Shown: positions 18,194 through 26,495, numbered from the stretch's first letter. The stretch: DNA of 64,000 nt from Oscillospiraceae bacterium (GCA_017516065.1 JAFWDQ010000003.1:87753-151752), one strand, 5' to 3'. Numbers and translations are program-made. The notes: generated by a model not told the origin, from the sequence alone.

Positions 18194-18230
18194 AAAAAGG
18201 AGCGCGCCGGCCAGCGGCGCGCTCCTTTTT
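18194..18230 (-). terminator. Terminator of the DUF1847 gene
   Basis: Sixteen-base stem with GC core GGAGCGCGCCG (18194-18209 with 18215-18230), A-run left and T-run right. Confidence 0.8.
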
Positions 18231-18263
18231 GATATTCATAATTATTCGGATATCCCTCAAAAA

Positions 18264-18944
18264 TCACTTGTTCTTATTGAGATATCTGTAATAGGTATTG
18301 CCGGCATAGACGGCGGCCAGCGGGTTGTGGCCCAGGAGCCGGTCCTTGGCCACCAGCACGGTGGTGGGCGCCTCGGCATACTTGAAGAACATGGAGTCGT
18401 GGCCCACACACAGGCCCAGGACGACGTTGAAATCGGTCTTGGCCGCGTTGAGGACCATGGCCTGACCGATGGGGTTGCACATGGTCTCATGGCCGCTCTC
18501 CACGATCTTGTCCTCGTCGGTGAGACCAAGCCAGGACTTGTCCTTGGCGCCGATCTTGCACATGACGCTGGTCACCTTGAAGCCGTTGGACTCGAAGATG
18601 GCGGTGACCGCCATGCCCTCGCTGTGGAGCCCGCCGCAGAAGGCCAGGCCGATATGCTCATACCCCATCTTTTCGCAGAACTCCATGATCTCCACGATAC
18701 GGGGCTTGAGGGGGATCGTCACACCGGGCCGGCCGGGGATCGTCTCATAGCAGGCACGCTCCTGCCGGGAGGCCGCCGCGGCGAATTTCTTCATCTCCGG
18801 CTCCTGATACTCCTGCGCCGCCTTTTCCAGCGTTTCGGCAAAGTTCACCGTGGTACAGACCTCCGGCTTGGAGCCGTCCTCGGGGAACATGCACATCCGC
18901 TTGGCAAAGCCGCAGTGGCCGCACTTGCCGTCACAATTACCCAT
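18264..18944 (-). CDS. DUF1847 metal-binding protein
   Basis: 226 residues from ATG 18944, which follows AAAGGAA; a start 12 codons upstream lacks a site. The N-terminus has a Cys cluster (CDGKCGHCGFAKRMC, residues 4-18) and further conserved Cys in GLAFCGGLHSEG, VTSVMCKIGAKDKS, ETMCNPIGQA and VLGLCVGHDSMF. These are the hallmarks of DUF1847, a family of anaerobes thought to bind an Fe-S cluster or metal. No enzymatic role is known to me. It is monocistronic with its own terminator, beside an acyl-CoA synthetase. Confidence 0.8.
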   Translation of the reverse strand: MGNCDGKCGHCGFAKRMCMFPEDGSKPEVCTTVNFAETLEKAAQEYQEPEMKKFAAAASRQERACYETIPGRPGVTIPLKPRIVEIMEFCEKMGYEHIGLAFCGGLHSEGMAVTAIFESNGFKVTSVMCKIGAKDKSWLGLTDEDKIVESGHETMCNPIGQAMVLNAAKTDFNVVLGLCVGHDSMFFKYAEAPTTVLVAKDRLLGHNPLAAVYAGNTYYRYLNKNK

Positions 18945-19019
18945 TTTTTTCGTTCCTTTCTGCACTGATATTATTTCCACAGGCTGCCTGCCTGTGCAGT
19001 TACGTTCGCTGTTCTGCCG

Positions 19020-20654
19020 TCAGCCGTTGGACTCCCGTTCCACCAGCTTGGTGGCGCGGTAGCGCTCCCGGAGCTTGGGCTTTTCGATCTTGCCGGTGGC
19101 GTTCCGGGGCACCTCGGCGAAGATGATCTTCCGGGGGCGCTTGTACCGGGGCAGTTTCTGACAGAAGCGGTTGATCTCCTCCTCCGTACAGGGATGGTCG
19201 GGCTTGAGCTCGATGATGGCCGCGGCGATCTCGCCCAGGCGCTTGTCCGGCAGGCCGATGACCGCCACGTCCTTGATGGCGTCGTGGGCCCGCAGGAAGT
19301 CCTCGATCTGGACGGGATAGAGATTCTCGCCGCCGGAGATGATCACGTCCTTCTTCCTGTCCACCAGATAGATGAAGCCGTCCTCGTCCTCCCGGGCCAT
19401 GTCGCCGGTGAACAGCCAGCCGTCGTGGATGGTCTTGGCGGTGGCCTCGGGGTCGTTGAAGTAGCACTTCATCACGCCGCCGCCCTTGACGGCCAGCTCG
19501 CCCACGGTGCCGGGGGCCACGTCGTTGCCTTCCTCGTCCACGATGCGGGTCTGCCAGCCGTAGCCGGCCTTGCCGATGGCGCCGACCTTATGGATGTTTT
19601 CCACGCCCAGATGGACGCAGCCGGGCCCGATGGACTCGGACAGGCCGTAGTTGGTGTCATAGGCGTGGTTGGGGAAATAGCTCTGCCAGCGGCGGATGAG
19701 GCTGGGCGGCACGGGCTGGGCGCCGATGTGCATCAGCCGCCACTGCTCCAGCTTATAGTCCGAGAGCACCAGATCGCCTCTCTCGATGCTGTCCAGAATA
19801 TCCTGGGCCCAGGGCACCAGCAGCCACACGATGGTACAGGCCTCCTGGGAGACGGTCTGCAGGATCCACTCCGGCTTCACGCCCCGGAGCAGGACGGCCT
19901 TGCCGCCCACATAGAAGCTGCCGAACCAGTGCATCTTCGCGCCGGTGTGGTACAGCGGCGGGATGCAGAGGAACACGTCGTCCCGGGTCTGGCCGTGATG
20001 ATTCTGCTCCACCTGGCAGGAGGTCATCAGGCTCCGGTGGGCGTGGAGGATGGCCTTGGGGAAGCCGGTGGTGCCGGAGGAGAAATAGATGGCAGCATTC
20101 TCGTCGTCGGTGAGGGGGATCTTCGGGTCCTCGGCAGAGAAATAGCGGGTGAGCTTATCGTAGCTCTCGGCAAAGGAGGGGCAGTCGCTGCCCACGAAGA
20201 AGAGCATCTTCAGCCGGTCCACCTTGTCGAAGATGAATTCCATGCGGCCGATGAACTCCGGGCCGAAGACGATGGTGTCGGCCTCCGACAGCTCCAGGCA
20301 GTACTTGATCTCGTCGGCGGTGTAGCGGAAATTCAGAGGCACCGCCACGGCGCCTGCCTTTAAAACGCCGAAGTAGACAGGCAGCCATTCCAGACAGTTC
20401 ATCATCAGGATCGCGACCTTGTCGCCCTTCTCCACGCCGCGGGACAGCAGCAGATTGGCGAAGCGGTTGGCACGGTCGTCAAATTCCTTCCAGGTCATCT
20501 CACGGCGGTACTGGGCCGCGGAGCCGGTCTCGATCAGCTCATATTCCTTCCAGGTCACTTTGCGGTTCTCCTGGACCTCGGGGTTGACCTCTACCAGGCA
20601 TACCTCCGGTCCGTACAGAGCGGCGTTGCGGGACAGAATCTCGGTAATGGGCAT
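19020..20654 (-). CDS. AMP-forming acyl-CoA synthetase (long/medium-chain-like)
   Basis: 544 residues from ATG 20654, which has a CAGGAGG site; the in-frame start 19 codons upstream overlaps the promoter. ANL superfamily enzyme: activates a carboxylate to acyl-AMP and then acyl-CoA. Motifs in order: A3 YFSSGTTGFPKAILHAH, A5 YGLSESIGPG, A7 LFTGDMA, A8 RKKDVIISGGENLYPVQIED, and the catalytic Lys in NATGKIEKPKLR (A10). Substrate chain length is not evident. The gene has its own promoter with a striking palindrome. Confidence 0.88.
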   Translation of the reverse strand: MPITEILSRNAALYGPEVCLVEVNPEVQENRKVTWKEYELIETGSAAQYRREMTWKEFDDRANRFANLLLSRGVEKGDKVAILMMNCLEWLPVYFGVLKAGAVAVPLNFRYTADEIKYCLELSEADTIVFGPEFIGRMEFIFDKVDRLKMLFFVGSDCPSFAESYDKLTRYFSAEDPKIPLTDDENAAIYFSSGTTGFPKAILHAHRSLMTSCQVEQNHHGQTRDDVFLCIPPLYHTGAKMHWFGSFYVGGKAVLLRGVKPEWILQTVSQEACTIVWLLVPWAQDILDSIERGDLVLSDYKLEQWRLMHIGAQPVPPSLIRRWQSYFPNHAYDTNYGLSESIGPGCVHLGVENIHKVGAIGKAGYGWQTRIVDEEGNDVAPGTVGELAVKGGGVMKCYFNDPEATAKTIHDGWLFTGDMAREDEDGFIYLVDRKKDVIISGGENLYPVQIEDFLRAHDAIKDVAVIGLPDKRLGEIAAAIIELKPDHPCTEEEINRFCQKLPRYKRPRKIIFAEVPRNATGKIEKPKLRERYRATKLVERESNG

Positions 20655-20679
20655 AACGGCACCTCCTGAAAAGCAATAA

Positions 20680-20718
20680 ATCACACTGTGATTATACTCT
20701 TTTTTCTGCATTATGCAA
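20680..20718 (-). promoter_or_regulatory. Promoter and palindromic operator of the acyl-CoA synthetase gene
   Basis: On the minus strand TTGCAT (20713-20718), a 16-base spacer and TATAAT (20691-20696). The 13-base palindrome ATCACAGTGTGAT occupies 20680-20692, at the start of the transcript and touching the -10. This is a typical repressor site position. The -35 overlaps the last codons of the SIR2-like gene. Confidence 0.6.
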
Positions 20719-21652
20719 GTGTTTTCCCCACTTCACACCGGCGGCGGATATCTTCCATGACCCGGCGGTAATAGGCCACATAGTCCCCGTCGAAGGGGAT
20801 CCCGCCGCAGACACGGATGCCGTAGGCGGTCATCATCTTCTCCGTATGGGGGTCGATCTCCGGCGCGGGGCGGTAGAAATAGATGCGGCTGTCGGGAAAA
20901 TGGCGCTTCTTGCAGCAGGCCAGCCACCACAGGTCCATCTCCGACAGATCCATGCTGAAGCCCAGCACATAGAGGTCTCCCATCATGAAATAGTCCACCC
21001 AGCTGGCGGGGACAAAGCTTCGCCCCCGGGCCAGCGTGCCCTTGTACCGGCGCAGGAAATGAGGGATGTGCTCCTGGATCTCCCGCAGGAGCTTGCCGTA
21101 GTAGTAGTGGCCCATAACCACGGAGCGGGGCGCGCAGACGCTGCCGTGGATGTGCCAGACCTGCTTCTCGCAGTCCCGGAAGGTCAGGTCCGAGAAGTGG
21201 AAGAGGCTGAGCTTTTTCTCCCGCTCCGTCAGCACCCTGGTGGCGCTCCGGCACCGCTGGTAGTTGTAGGCCGACGGGACGATGCCCGTGGCCTGTTCCA
21301 GCTCATAGGTATAGTTGGTGGTAAGGATCGTGGAGATGGGCAGGTCCAGCAGTTCCTCCAAAAACGCCCGCTGGGCCGGAGAGATCTGCCGCTTCCGCAG
21401 ACGCAGGGAGATATCCGTCAGCTCCTGCTCCACATGGTCCCCCGTGGCCAGGACGATCTGCATGGGAGCCGGCATGTCCTGGATCTCCGAAAAGTCATAG
21501 GGTACTGCCGCCTTCTCCATAGCGTCCCGGATCAGCTCCTCCCAGGACTCGCCGTGGAAGGAACGGTTGATGCCGTTGCCCACAAACAGCACGTCGGGCC
21601 GTCGGCTGCCGTGGATCTCCTTCAGCTGCCGCAGCTCCTTTATTCCGGCCAT
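20711..21652 (-). CDS. SIR2-like domain protein
   Basis: 313 residues. Residues 20-35 (DVLFVGNGINRSF) form the Rossmann NAD-binding loop; TILTTNYTYELE has Asn113 and QVWHIHGS has His169, matching the Asn/His pair of SIR2 NAD-hydrolases. The later segment DLYVLGFSMDLSEMDLWWL is the usual closing motif. Stand-alone SIR2-like proteins of this kind occur in anti-phage abortive systems but also as housekeeping unknowns. No helicase, Argonaute, TIR or other defence partner is adjacent, so a defence role is only a possibility. GGAAAGGAGAG lies before the ATG. Confidence 0.75.
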   Translation of the reverse strand: MAGIKELRQLKEIHGSRRPDVLFVGNGINRSFHGESWEELIRDAMEKAAVPYDFSEIQDMPAPMQIVLATGDHVEQELTDISLRLRKRQISPAQRAFLEELLDLPISTILTTNYTYELEQATGIVPSAYNYQRCRSATRVLTEREKKLSLFHFSDLTFRDCEKQVWHIHGSVCAPRSVVMGHYYYGKLLREIQEHIPHFLRRYKGTLARGRSFVPASWVDYFMMGDLYVLGFSMDLSEMDLWWLACCKKRHFPDSRIYFYRPAPEIDPHTEKMMTAYGIRVCGGIPFDGDYVAYYRRVMEDIRRRCEVGKTLA

Positions 21653-21705
21653 ATGTCTCTCTCCTTTCCTGATTTGACGTCTCCCGGATCGGCGGCGTCA
21701 GATCC

Positions 21706-22569
21706 TCAGGCTGCCTCGTCCAGCTGGGGCACGATGTGCTGATAGATATATGTCTGTGCAAGCTCGTCGATCCGGCCGCTGTCCTTTTCTCTCTCCAGGA
21801 ACGCGTTGACATACGCGAGGAGCTCCTCCGCGTCCTTCGGCATCAGCACCCCCAGCTGGCCCTGGGTAAAGGGCTCGTCGATCAGAGGCGCGGCGAGCCG
21901 GCTGTCCTGACCGACGTAATAGCCGGCCTCCATGATCTCCGTGATCATGACGTCCGCTTCCCCCTCCGCGATCAGCGCCGGGATCTCCTGGTTGACGGCG
22001 TGAACGATCAGCGTGGCGTCGGGCAGATTTTCCCGGGCAAAGCGCTCGTTCAGACCGCCCGGATTGACCATGACCCGGACCTCAGGCCGGTCGATGGACT
22101 CCAGGCCGGTGTATTTCTCCGCGTCCTCCCCGCGCACCAGAATGGTCTTCCCGTTCCCGAGATACCCTTCGCTCATAAGTGCCTGCTCTTTCCGATCCTC
22201 CGTGACGGTGATGCCGCAGACGGCGAGATCGAATTTCCCGGCAAGGGTATCCTCCATCAGCGTCGGCCAGGAGGTGGGAACGTAGATGAGATCCACACCC
22301 AGCGATTCGGCCAGGTCCTCCGCCAGCGCCGCGTCAAAGCCGGTATATTCCCCGGTCTCCGGGTCCAGCCAGGACATGGGCTGATAGTCTCCCGTGGCGC
22401 CCACGAGCAGGCAGCCCCGCTCCCGGATCGCCTGCAGATCACCCGCTTCGCCGTAATACGGCATTTCCGCCTCCGGGCCGAGGTTTTCCTGCCCGCACGC
22501 GGCGGCGAACACCAGCACCAGCGTTATGATGAAAAAGGCAATGACGCCGACAGGTCCGTGTTTTCTCAT
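21706..22569 (-). CDS. Amino-acid ABC transporter substrate-binding lipoprotein (family 3)
   Basis: 287 residues from ATG 22569, chosen because it gives a proper lipoprotein signal (MRKHGPVGVIAFFIITLV ending FAAAC) after GGGGAG. Mature domain: LVGATGDYQPMSW, YTGFDAALAEDLAESLGV, LMEDTLAGKFDLAVCGITVTEDRKEQ and a closing hinge, all typical of PF00497 periplasmic-type binding proteins for polar amino acids or opines. No permease or ATPase gene is adjacent, so it is an orphan, or it serves as a sensor or a cyclohexadienyl-dehydratase-like protein. Confidence 0.85.
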   Translation of the reverse strand: MRKHGPVGVIAFFIITLVLVFAAACGQENLGPEAEMPYYGEAGDLQAIRERGCLLVGATGDYQPMSWLDPETGEYTGFDAALAEDLAESLGVDLIYVPTSWPTLMEDTLAGKFDLAVCGITVTEDRKEQALMSEGYLGNGKTILVRGEDAEKYTGLESIDRPEVRVMVNPGGLNERFARENLPDATLIVHAVNQEIPALIAEGEADVMITEIMEAGYYVGQDSRLAAPLIDEPFTQGQLGVLMPKDAEELLAYVNAFLEREKDSGRIDELAQTYIYQHIVPQLDEAA

Positions 22570-22720
22570 GGCTCCCCGTCTCTCTTCCCGCTGTAAAAAA
22601 CAGCTGTATTTCAAATAAAATTTTACCACGGCCGCAAAGGATAGTCAATGTACCGCCGACCGCCGGCCAGGGTCTTCCGGTAAACGGCGCGGAGAAGATC
22701 GCTGAGATCTACAGCTTCCC

Positions 22721-22760
22721 AAAAAGGACCGGCCCTGAAGCCTTTGGCTTCAGGGCCGGT
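22721..22760 (-). terminator. Terminator after the unknown gene at 22778
   Basis: Fifteen-base perfect stem ACCGGCCCTGAAGCC (22728-22742) with 22746-22760 and a T5 run on the minus strand (A-run 22721-22725). Confidence 0.85.
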
Positions 22761-22777
22761 TTGTTTATAAGTCGGCG

Positions 22778-23347
22778 TCAGAGCACCTCGAATTCCCCGA
22801 TGGTGAAAACCCGTCCATCCGGGGCTGTAACGAAGACCTCCTCGCCGGATGAGGTCAGGTCCACCGTATACCCGTTTTTCGTCAGGGACTTGTCCAGATC
22901 CTGTCGTACTTTCAGCCGGGCCTCGTCGGGAGACTCCGCGGCCATATACCAGCCCATCCCCTTCGCAAGCAGGTCCAGCAGGACAAGGTCTTTCGGCGTA
23001 CCCGGCGCCTCCGCATCCTTCACGCTGCACCGGACGATATAGATCGTCTCAAGCTTCTCCGCGAAGGGCGTCGCCTGAATGAGGATGTTGCAGTTCTTAC
23101 CCTGGTAGATGCAAATCTCCGGGGCCTCGATGCTCACCCGGAGGCAGTGATAATCGTGGATCTCCATCCAGCCGGAGGCAGAGTGTACCAGGCGGTACTC
23201 CTTGGGGACCTGGACGGTGCCGTCCGCCAGCAGCGCGGCATACTCGCCGTCCTTCCCCATGTGCAGCTCACAGGATCCGTTTGCATCCTGAATGGTCAGC
23301 GTGGCCGTATCGGACGAGCCGATGGGAATCAGCCTAAAAGGTTCCAT
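22778..23347 (-). CDS. Protein of unknown function
   Basis: 189 residues, no signal peptide or membrane segment. Mostly beta-strand-like with alternating polar and hydrophobic residues; the middle stretch (NCNILIQATPFAEKLETIYI) and the C-terminal helix-rich region show no motif I know. Good start: GAAAGGAG before the ATG. It is monocistronic with a strong terminator. Probably cytosolic. Confidence 0.65.
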   Translation of the reverse strand: MEPFRLIPIGSSDTATLTIQDANGSCELHMGKDGEYAALLADGTVQVPKEYRLVHSASGWMEIHDYHCLRVSIEAPEICIYQGKNCNILIQATPFAEKLETIYIVRCSVKDAEAPGTPKDLVLLDLLAKGMGWYMAAESPDEARLKVRQDLDKSLTKNGYTVDLTSSGEEVFVTAPDGRVFTIGEFEVL

Positions 23348-23703
23348 TTTCTGTTCTCCTTTCTTGTTTTTCGTCCTCTATTGTTATACCGTTTGTCCGC
23401 CGGATTGTCAATACGGCTGTCGTGCGTCTTTCCCGCATCCTCCCCCGGTTTTTGCCCGCCGTGAAAACGGATCGCACAGAGGAAACGGCAATCATAATCC
23501 GCGGGCCGGCCGTTTTCTCCCGTTCCGATCTTCAAAAAATGCTTGCTGCCGTGTTTCGGCGGCAGTCTGATCCGACTTCCGGTAAAAGGCTTTAAAATAA
23601 GGGAATTATATGTTATATTGAACGCAGTGATAACCGGACGTCGGAGCGGCTCTCTCGCCGTTCTCCGGTAAAACTCAAAATCTAACTGGAAAGAGGCGAT
23701 ACC
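23348..23703. other. Intergenic region before the InlB-repeat/SLH gene
   Basis: It contains no recognisable gene. An AT-rich patch at 23591-23619 could be a plus-strand promoter: TTTAAA (23591-23596), 17 bases, TATATT (23614-23619); the -35 is poor. A short GC hairpin lies near 23546-23565. GAAAGAGG precedes the ATG at 23704. Confidence 0.4.
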
Positions 23704-25263
23704 ATGAAACGCGGAACGAATAAGATCCCGGCCCTGCTGCTCGCTGTTCTCCTGGTCGTGAGTCTGCTGCCCCTGTGCGGTGTGACGGCTTTGGCAGACG
23801 AAGATCCGGAATGCTGTTATTTGAATCTATATCTCGATACTGAGGATGAGTATCCCATCGGATCGCAGGAGGTGGCAAAGGGCGCCGTCCCCATCAAGCC
23901 GGAAGATCCGGGACGGGACGGAATGACCTTCATGGGCTGGTATGCCGACACAGACCTGACCGTCCTCTTTGACTTCTCCGCGCCGCTGTATGCTGACACA
24001 GATATTTACGCCAGGTTCGTCAGCAATGACGACATGGTGCGCGTATACTTCTTCCTGGGCCCCGACGAGGAGCGTCCCTATGATGATCAGACGCTGGTAA
24101 AGGGCCAGCCCGCCCAGAAGCCCGTTGATCCCTCCAACGGCGAACTGGTATTCGCAGGATGGTATTCGGATCGCGGCCTGGAAAACAAGTATGACTTTTC
24201 AACGCCGGTAGAGGACGATCTTGATCTGTTCGCCCGCTTCGTCAGCGAGGACGACTGCTATACGGTCTTGATCTACCTGGATGCGAATGCTCAGGAGCCT
24301 ACGGCCGGATACTCGGTGCCCAAGGGAGACCCCTGCCCCGAGCCCGGGGCCCCCGGCAGGGAAGGATATGAATTCGGCGGCTGGTATACGGACTCCGCGC
24401 TGACGGAACCGGCTGACTTCACCGCCCCGCGCAGCGAGGACGTATCCCTCTACTGCAAGTGGACGGAGAACAGCCCGGAGCCCTCTCCGGAACCGACCCC
24501 GGAACCGACCCCGGAACCGACCCCTGAACCGACTCCTGAGCCGACTCCTGAGCCGACCCCGGAGCCGATCTCCTGCACGGTGAATGTGGATTCTCTGGAT
24601 GTATGGCAGGATCCCGACAGCACCGGCGCCTCTCTCGGCGTCATTGCCAAAGGAGACAGCGTCAAGGTGGTGGAGACCCGGGGGAGCTTTTCCAAAATCG
24701 AGTTCCAGGACGGGTACGGCTGGGTCATGAGCGAGTCTCTGACGCCTGCGGGCGACGCGCTGTCCAACCCCTTTACGGACGTGAAGGAGGAGGACTACTT
24801 CTATGAGCCCGTCCTCTGGGCCTTCTATCACGATCCCCAGATCACCAACGGCATGACCGACACCACCTTCGGCCCCGACCTCACCGTTACCCGGGGCCAG
24901 TGCGTCACCTTCCTGTGGCGTGCCATGGGCAAGCCGGAGCCCACCCTCACGGAAAATCCCTTCACCGACGTGCCTGCCGATCAGTATTATTATACGGCCG
25001 TGCTTTGGGCGGTGGAGAACGGGATCACCAACGGCGTCACTGAAACCACCTTCGCCCCCGATATGACCCTCAGCACCGCCCATATCGCCACCTTCCTGTA
25101 CCGGGCCCTGGAAGTCGGCCCCGACGGCTGGTATCCGGACGCGGCTGATTGGGCCGCCGCGGATCACCTGCTGGACGACACCGGCCTGACCGTGGCCCCC
25201 GAGGTGAACTGCCCCCGGGGCGCGGTGGTCACCTTCCTGTATCGGGAAAAGGCCCGCCTGTAA
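23704..25263 (+). CDS. Secreted InlB-repeat / SH3-like / SLH surface protein
   Basis: 519 residues. Signal peptide 1-30 (MKRGTNKIPALLLAVLLVVS ... ALA). Three Listeria-Bacteroides (InlB B-type) repeats at about 35-103, 104-176 and 177-257, each ending in a FxGWYxD motif (FMGWYADTDL, FAGWYSDRGL, FGGWYTDSAL). A (Pro-Glu-Pro-Thr)n linker (about 260-289) is encoded by near-identical 12-base units. Then an SH3-like domain (about 290-350, VWQDPDSTGASLG ... GYGWV), and three SLH domains, the last degenerate (about 355-519). Likely anchored to the wall through SLH, displaying the repeats; ligand unknown. Confidence 0.87.
   Translation: MKRGTNKIPALLLAVLLVVSLLPLCGVTALADEDPECCYLNLYLDTEDEYPIGSQEVAKGAVPIKPEDPGRDGMTFMGWYADTDLTVLFDFSAPLYADTDIYARFVSNDDMVRVYFFLGPDEERPYDDQTLVKGQPAQKPVDPSNGELVFAGWYSDRGLENKYDFSTPVEDDLDLFARFVSEDDCYTVLIYLDANAQEPTAGYSVPKGDPCPEPGAPGREGYEFGGWYTDSALTEPADFTAPRSEDVSLYCKWTENSPEPSPEPTPEPTPEPTPEPTPEPTPEPTPEPISCTVNVDSLDVWQDPDSTGASLGVIAKGDSVKVVETRGSFSKIEFQDGYGWVMSESLTPAGDALSNPFTDVKEEDYFYEPVLWAFYHDPQITNGMTDTTFGPDLTVTRGQCVTFLWRAMGKPEPTLTENPFTDVPADQYYYTAVLWAVENGITNGVTETTFAPDMTLSTAHIATFLYRALEVGPDGWYPDAADWAAADHLLDDTGLTVAPEVNCPRGAVVTFLYREKARL
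24481..24568 (+). repeat. 12-base tandem repeats encoding a Pro-Glu-Pro-Thr linker
   Basis: About seven copies of CCGGAACCGACC with small variants (CCTGAGCCGACT). In-frame, so copy-number change would alter linker length without breaking the gene. Confidence 0.85.
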
Positions 25264-25265
25264 AC

Positions 25266-25310
25266 AGAAAAAACAAACCCCCGCCGAAACGCAGGCGCGT
25301 TCGGCAGGGG
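25266..25310 (-). terminator. Terminator of the FmdE-family gene
   Basis: Stem CCCCCGCCGAAACGC (25278-25292) with 25297-25310, one mismatch region, T-rich on the minus strand (A-runs 25266-25277). Confidence 0.7.
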
Positions 25311-25319
25311 CGCAGATCG

Positions 25320-25354
25320 AAACCGGAGCGGTGGAAACGCGGCTCCGGTTTTGA
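25320..25354 (+). terminator. Terminator of the InlB-repeat/SLH gene
   Basis: AAACCGGAGC (25320-25329) pairs with GCTCCGGTTT (25342-25351), continuing into TTTT. Confidence 0.65.
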
Positions 25355-25359
25355 CTTTA

Positions 25360-25890
25360 TCAGATATTGAACCGGTCGTATCGGGAACAGCAGTCCAGAC
25401 AGACTTTCTTTCCGTCGGCGATCCGGATCCAGTAGGCGCCGGTCCCCTCGCCGCAGCACTCGCAGCGGTAGGTCTCGAAGATCCGGGCCGTCTCCGGCAG
25501 CGGGATCGTCGTTTCCTTCACATCGAAGAGGTCCTGATAGCTGCTCTCAAGAAAGTACCGCTCGTAATCGCCGTCCGGCACGTCCTTCGGCGCGCCGCGA
25601 AACGACAAACGGACGGATTTTCCGGTCTTGCGGTCATAAAAGGAAAAGGCCTGCTTGCCCCGGATATGGAACATCAGATTTCCCTTGCCGGCGGTGCAGC
25701 CCAGCAGCACCTGGATCGCGTCCACGCCGCAGGCGTCGTTTTCCGTGATGCAGACGATCTCCTCGTCCCCGGAAAACGTCAGCCCCAGCAGCTCGGCGGC
25801 ATACCGGGCCGCCTGAAAGCCGATGGCCAGCCCGCCGCAGGAATGCCCGTGGAAAGCGACGGCCTTTTCCCATAGCTGTTTCTGATCCAT
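25360..25890 (-). CDS. FmdE-family protein with zinc-finger tail
   Basis: 176 residues from ATG 25890 (AGGAGG upstream). The FmdE domain (1-130) has the signature FHGHSCGGLAIGFQAA and CITENDACGVDAIQVLLGCTAGKGNL, with the conserved His-Cys and Cys pairs that bind a metal or Fe-S cluster. Residues 140-170 form a small zinc ribbon (CECCGEG ... CLDCC). The family was named from formylmethanofuran dehydrogenase subunit E, but stand-alone copies occur widely in anaerobes near molybdenum enzymes; none is near here. Function not assigned beyond metal binding. Confidence 0.82.
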   Translation of the reverse strand: MDQKQLWEKAVAFHGHSCGGLAIGFQAARYAAELLGLTFSGDEEIVCITENDACGVDAIQVLLGCTAGKGNLMFHIRGKQAFSFYDRKTGKSVRLSFRGAPKDVPDGDYERYFLESSYQDLFDVKETTIPLPETARIFETYRCECCGEGTGAYWIRIADGKKVCLDCCSRYDRFNI

Positions 25891-25981
25891 AGTATCCCCT
25901 CCTGAGAGCATACTACCATGGCTGACATGGGGATAGCAAGAGGGGATTTTTATTTGGGGAACGTTTGGAGAAAAACGGAGA

Positions 25982-26042
25982 AAAAAACAGAGGCAGCCCC
26001 CAAAGGGCTGCCTCGTTTTCATGGCGGAGAAGGAGGGATTCG
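25982..26042. repeat. Duplicate of the tRNA-Ser 3' end plus terminator (copy 1)
   Basis: This segment repeats 26120-26181 almost exactly: the A-run, the GAGGCAGCCC/GGGCTGCCTC hairpin and the first 21 bases of the minus-strand tRNA-Ser 3' end (TGGCGGAGAAGGAGGGATTC). It is a remnant of a tRNA duplication or an attachment-site copy. Between the copies lies a foldable element (26043-26119). Confidence 0.75.
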
Positions 26043-26119
26043 CTTTTCTGCGGAAAAGCCACGCCGGTTGCAAGGCGCCACCGGCGCCTTGCCAAGAGCC
26101 GGCTTTCGAATCCCTCCCC
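26030..26119. repeat. Foldable element between tRNA-Ser 3'-end copies
   Basis: Outer arms GGAGGGATTCG (about 26032-26042) and CGAATCCCTCC (about 26107-26117) are inverted copies of the tRNA T-arm. Inside, GCAAGGCGCC / GGCGCCTTGC forms a perfect hairpin with an ACC loop, enclosed by GCCGG / CCGGC. No reading frame is convincing. Confidence 0.6.
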
Positions 26120-26156
26120 AAAAAACAGAGGCAACCCAAAAGGGCTGCCTCGTTTT
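26120..26156 (-). terminator. Terminator of tRNA-Ser (copy 2)
   Basis: On the minus strand, GAGGCAGCCC pairs with GGTTGCCTC across a short loop and a T6 run follows. It begins 3-8 bases after the encoded CCA. Confidence 0.8.
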
Positions 26157-26158
26157 CA

Positions 26159-26251
26159 TGGCGGAGAAGGAGGGATTCGAACCCTCGAGGAGCTTTTGAC
26201 CCCTACACGATTTCCAATCGTGCGCGCTCGACCAAACTACGCGACTTCTCC
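26159..26251 (-). tRNA. tRNA-Ser (anticodon GGA)
   Basis: 93 bases including encoded CCA. Acceptor GGAGAAG/CTTCTCC, discriminator G, anticodon stem-loop CACGATTGGAAATCGTG with GGA, a long variable arm typical of tRNA-Ser, and a T-arm GAGGGTTCGAATCCCTC. The upstream promoter and downstream terminator are both clear. Confidence 0.95.
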
Positions 26252-26307
26252 GTGTGTTTGCTCAAGATATGGACGCGCTGCCGTTCCGTCCGGCAACAGC
26301 AGAAAAT

Positions 26308-26335
26308 ATTATACCATATTTTTTGCCGTCGTCAA
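26308..26335 (-). promoter_or_regulatory. tRNA-Ser promoter
   Basis: TTGACG (26330-26335), a 16-base spacer and TATAAT (26308-26313) on the minus strand. Confidence 0.75.
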
Positions 26336-26460
26336 GGGCTTTTGAAAAAAATATGCCGTCTCACGCAAGGGTCTGCCGCGATCCCGGCCCGGAACGGGCG
26401 AAGCGGGCAAAATCCCCCGTTTCCCCGCAAAAAAAGCTGTGGTACTGTGCAGTTTTCGGC

Positions 26461-26489
26461 TTGACAAAGGCAGATTTTTCCGCTATGAT
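26461..26489 (+). promoter_or_regulatory. Promoter of the tetR-efflux operon
   Basis: TTGACA (26461-26466), a 17-base spacer and TATGAT (26484-26489); nearly consensus. Confidence 0.8.
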
Positions 26490-26495
26490 AGCTTC

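Noticed and set aside
24481..24568. CRISPR-like repeats
   Set aside because: The 12-base units are directly abutting, in frame, and encode a Pro-Glu-Pro-Thr linker; there are no spacers.
25918..26345. Small frames reading GGEGGIRT or EKEGFEPS across the tRNA-Ser region
   Set aside because: These are spurious translations of the tRNA-Ser antisense strand and its duplicated 3' end.
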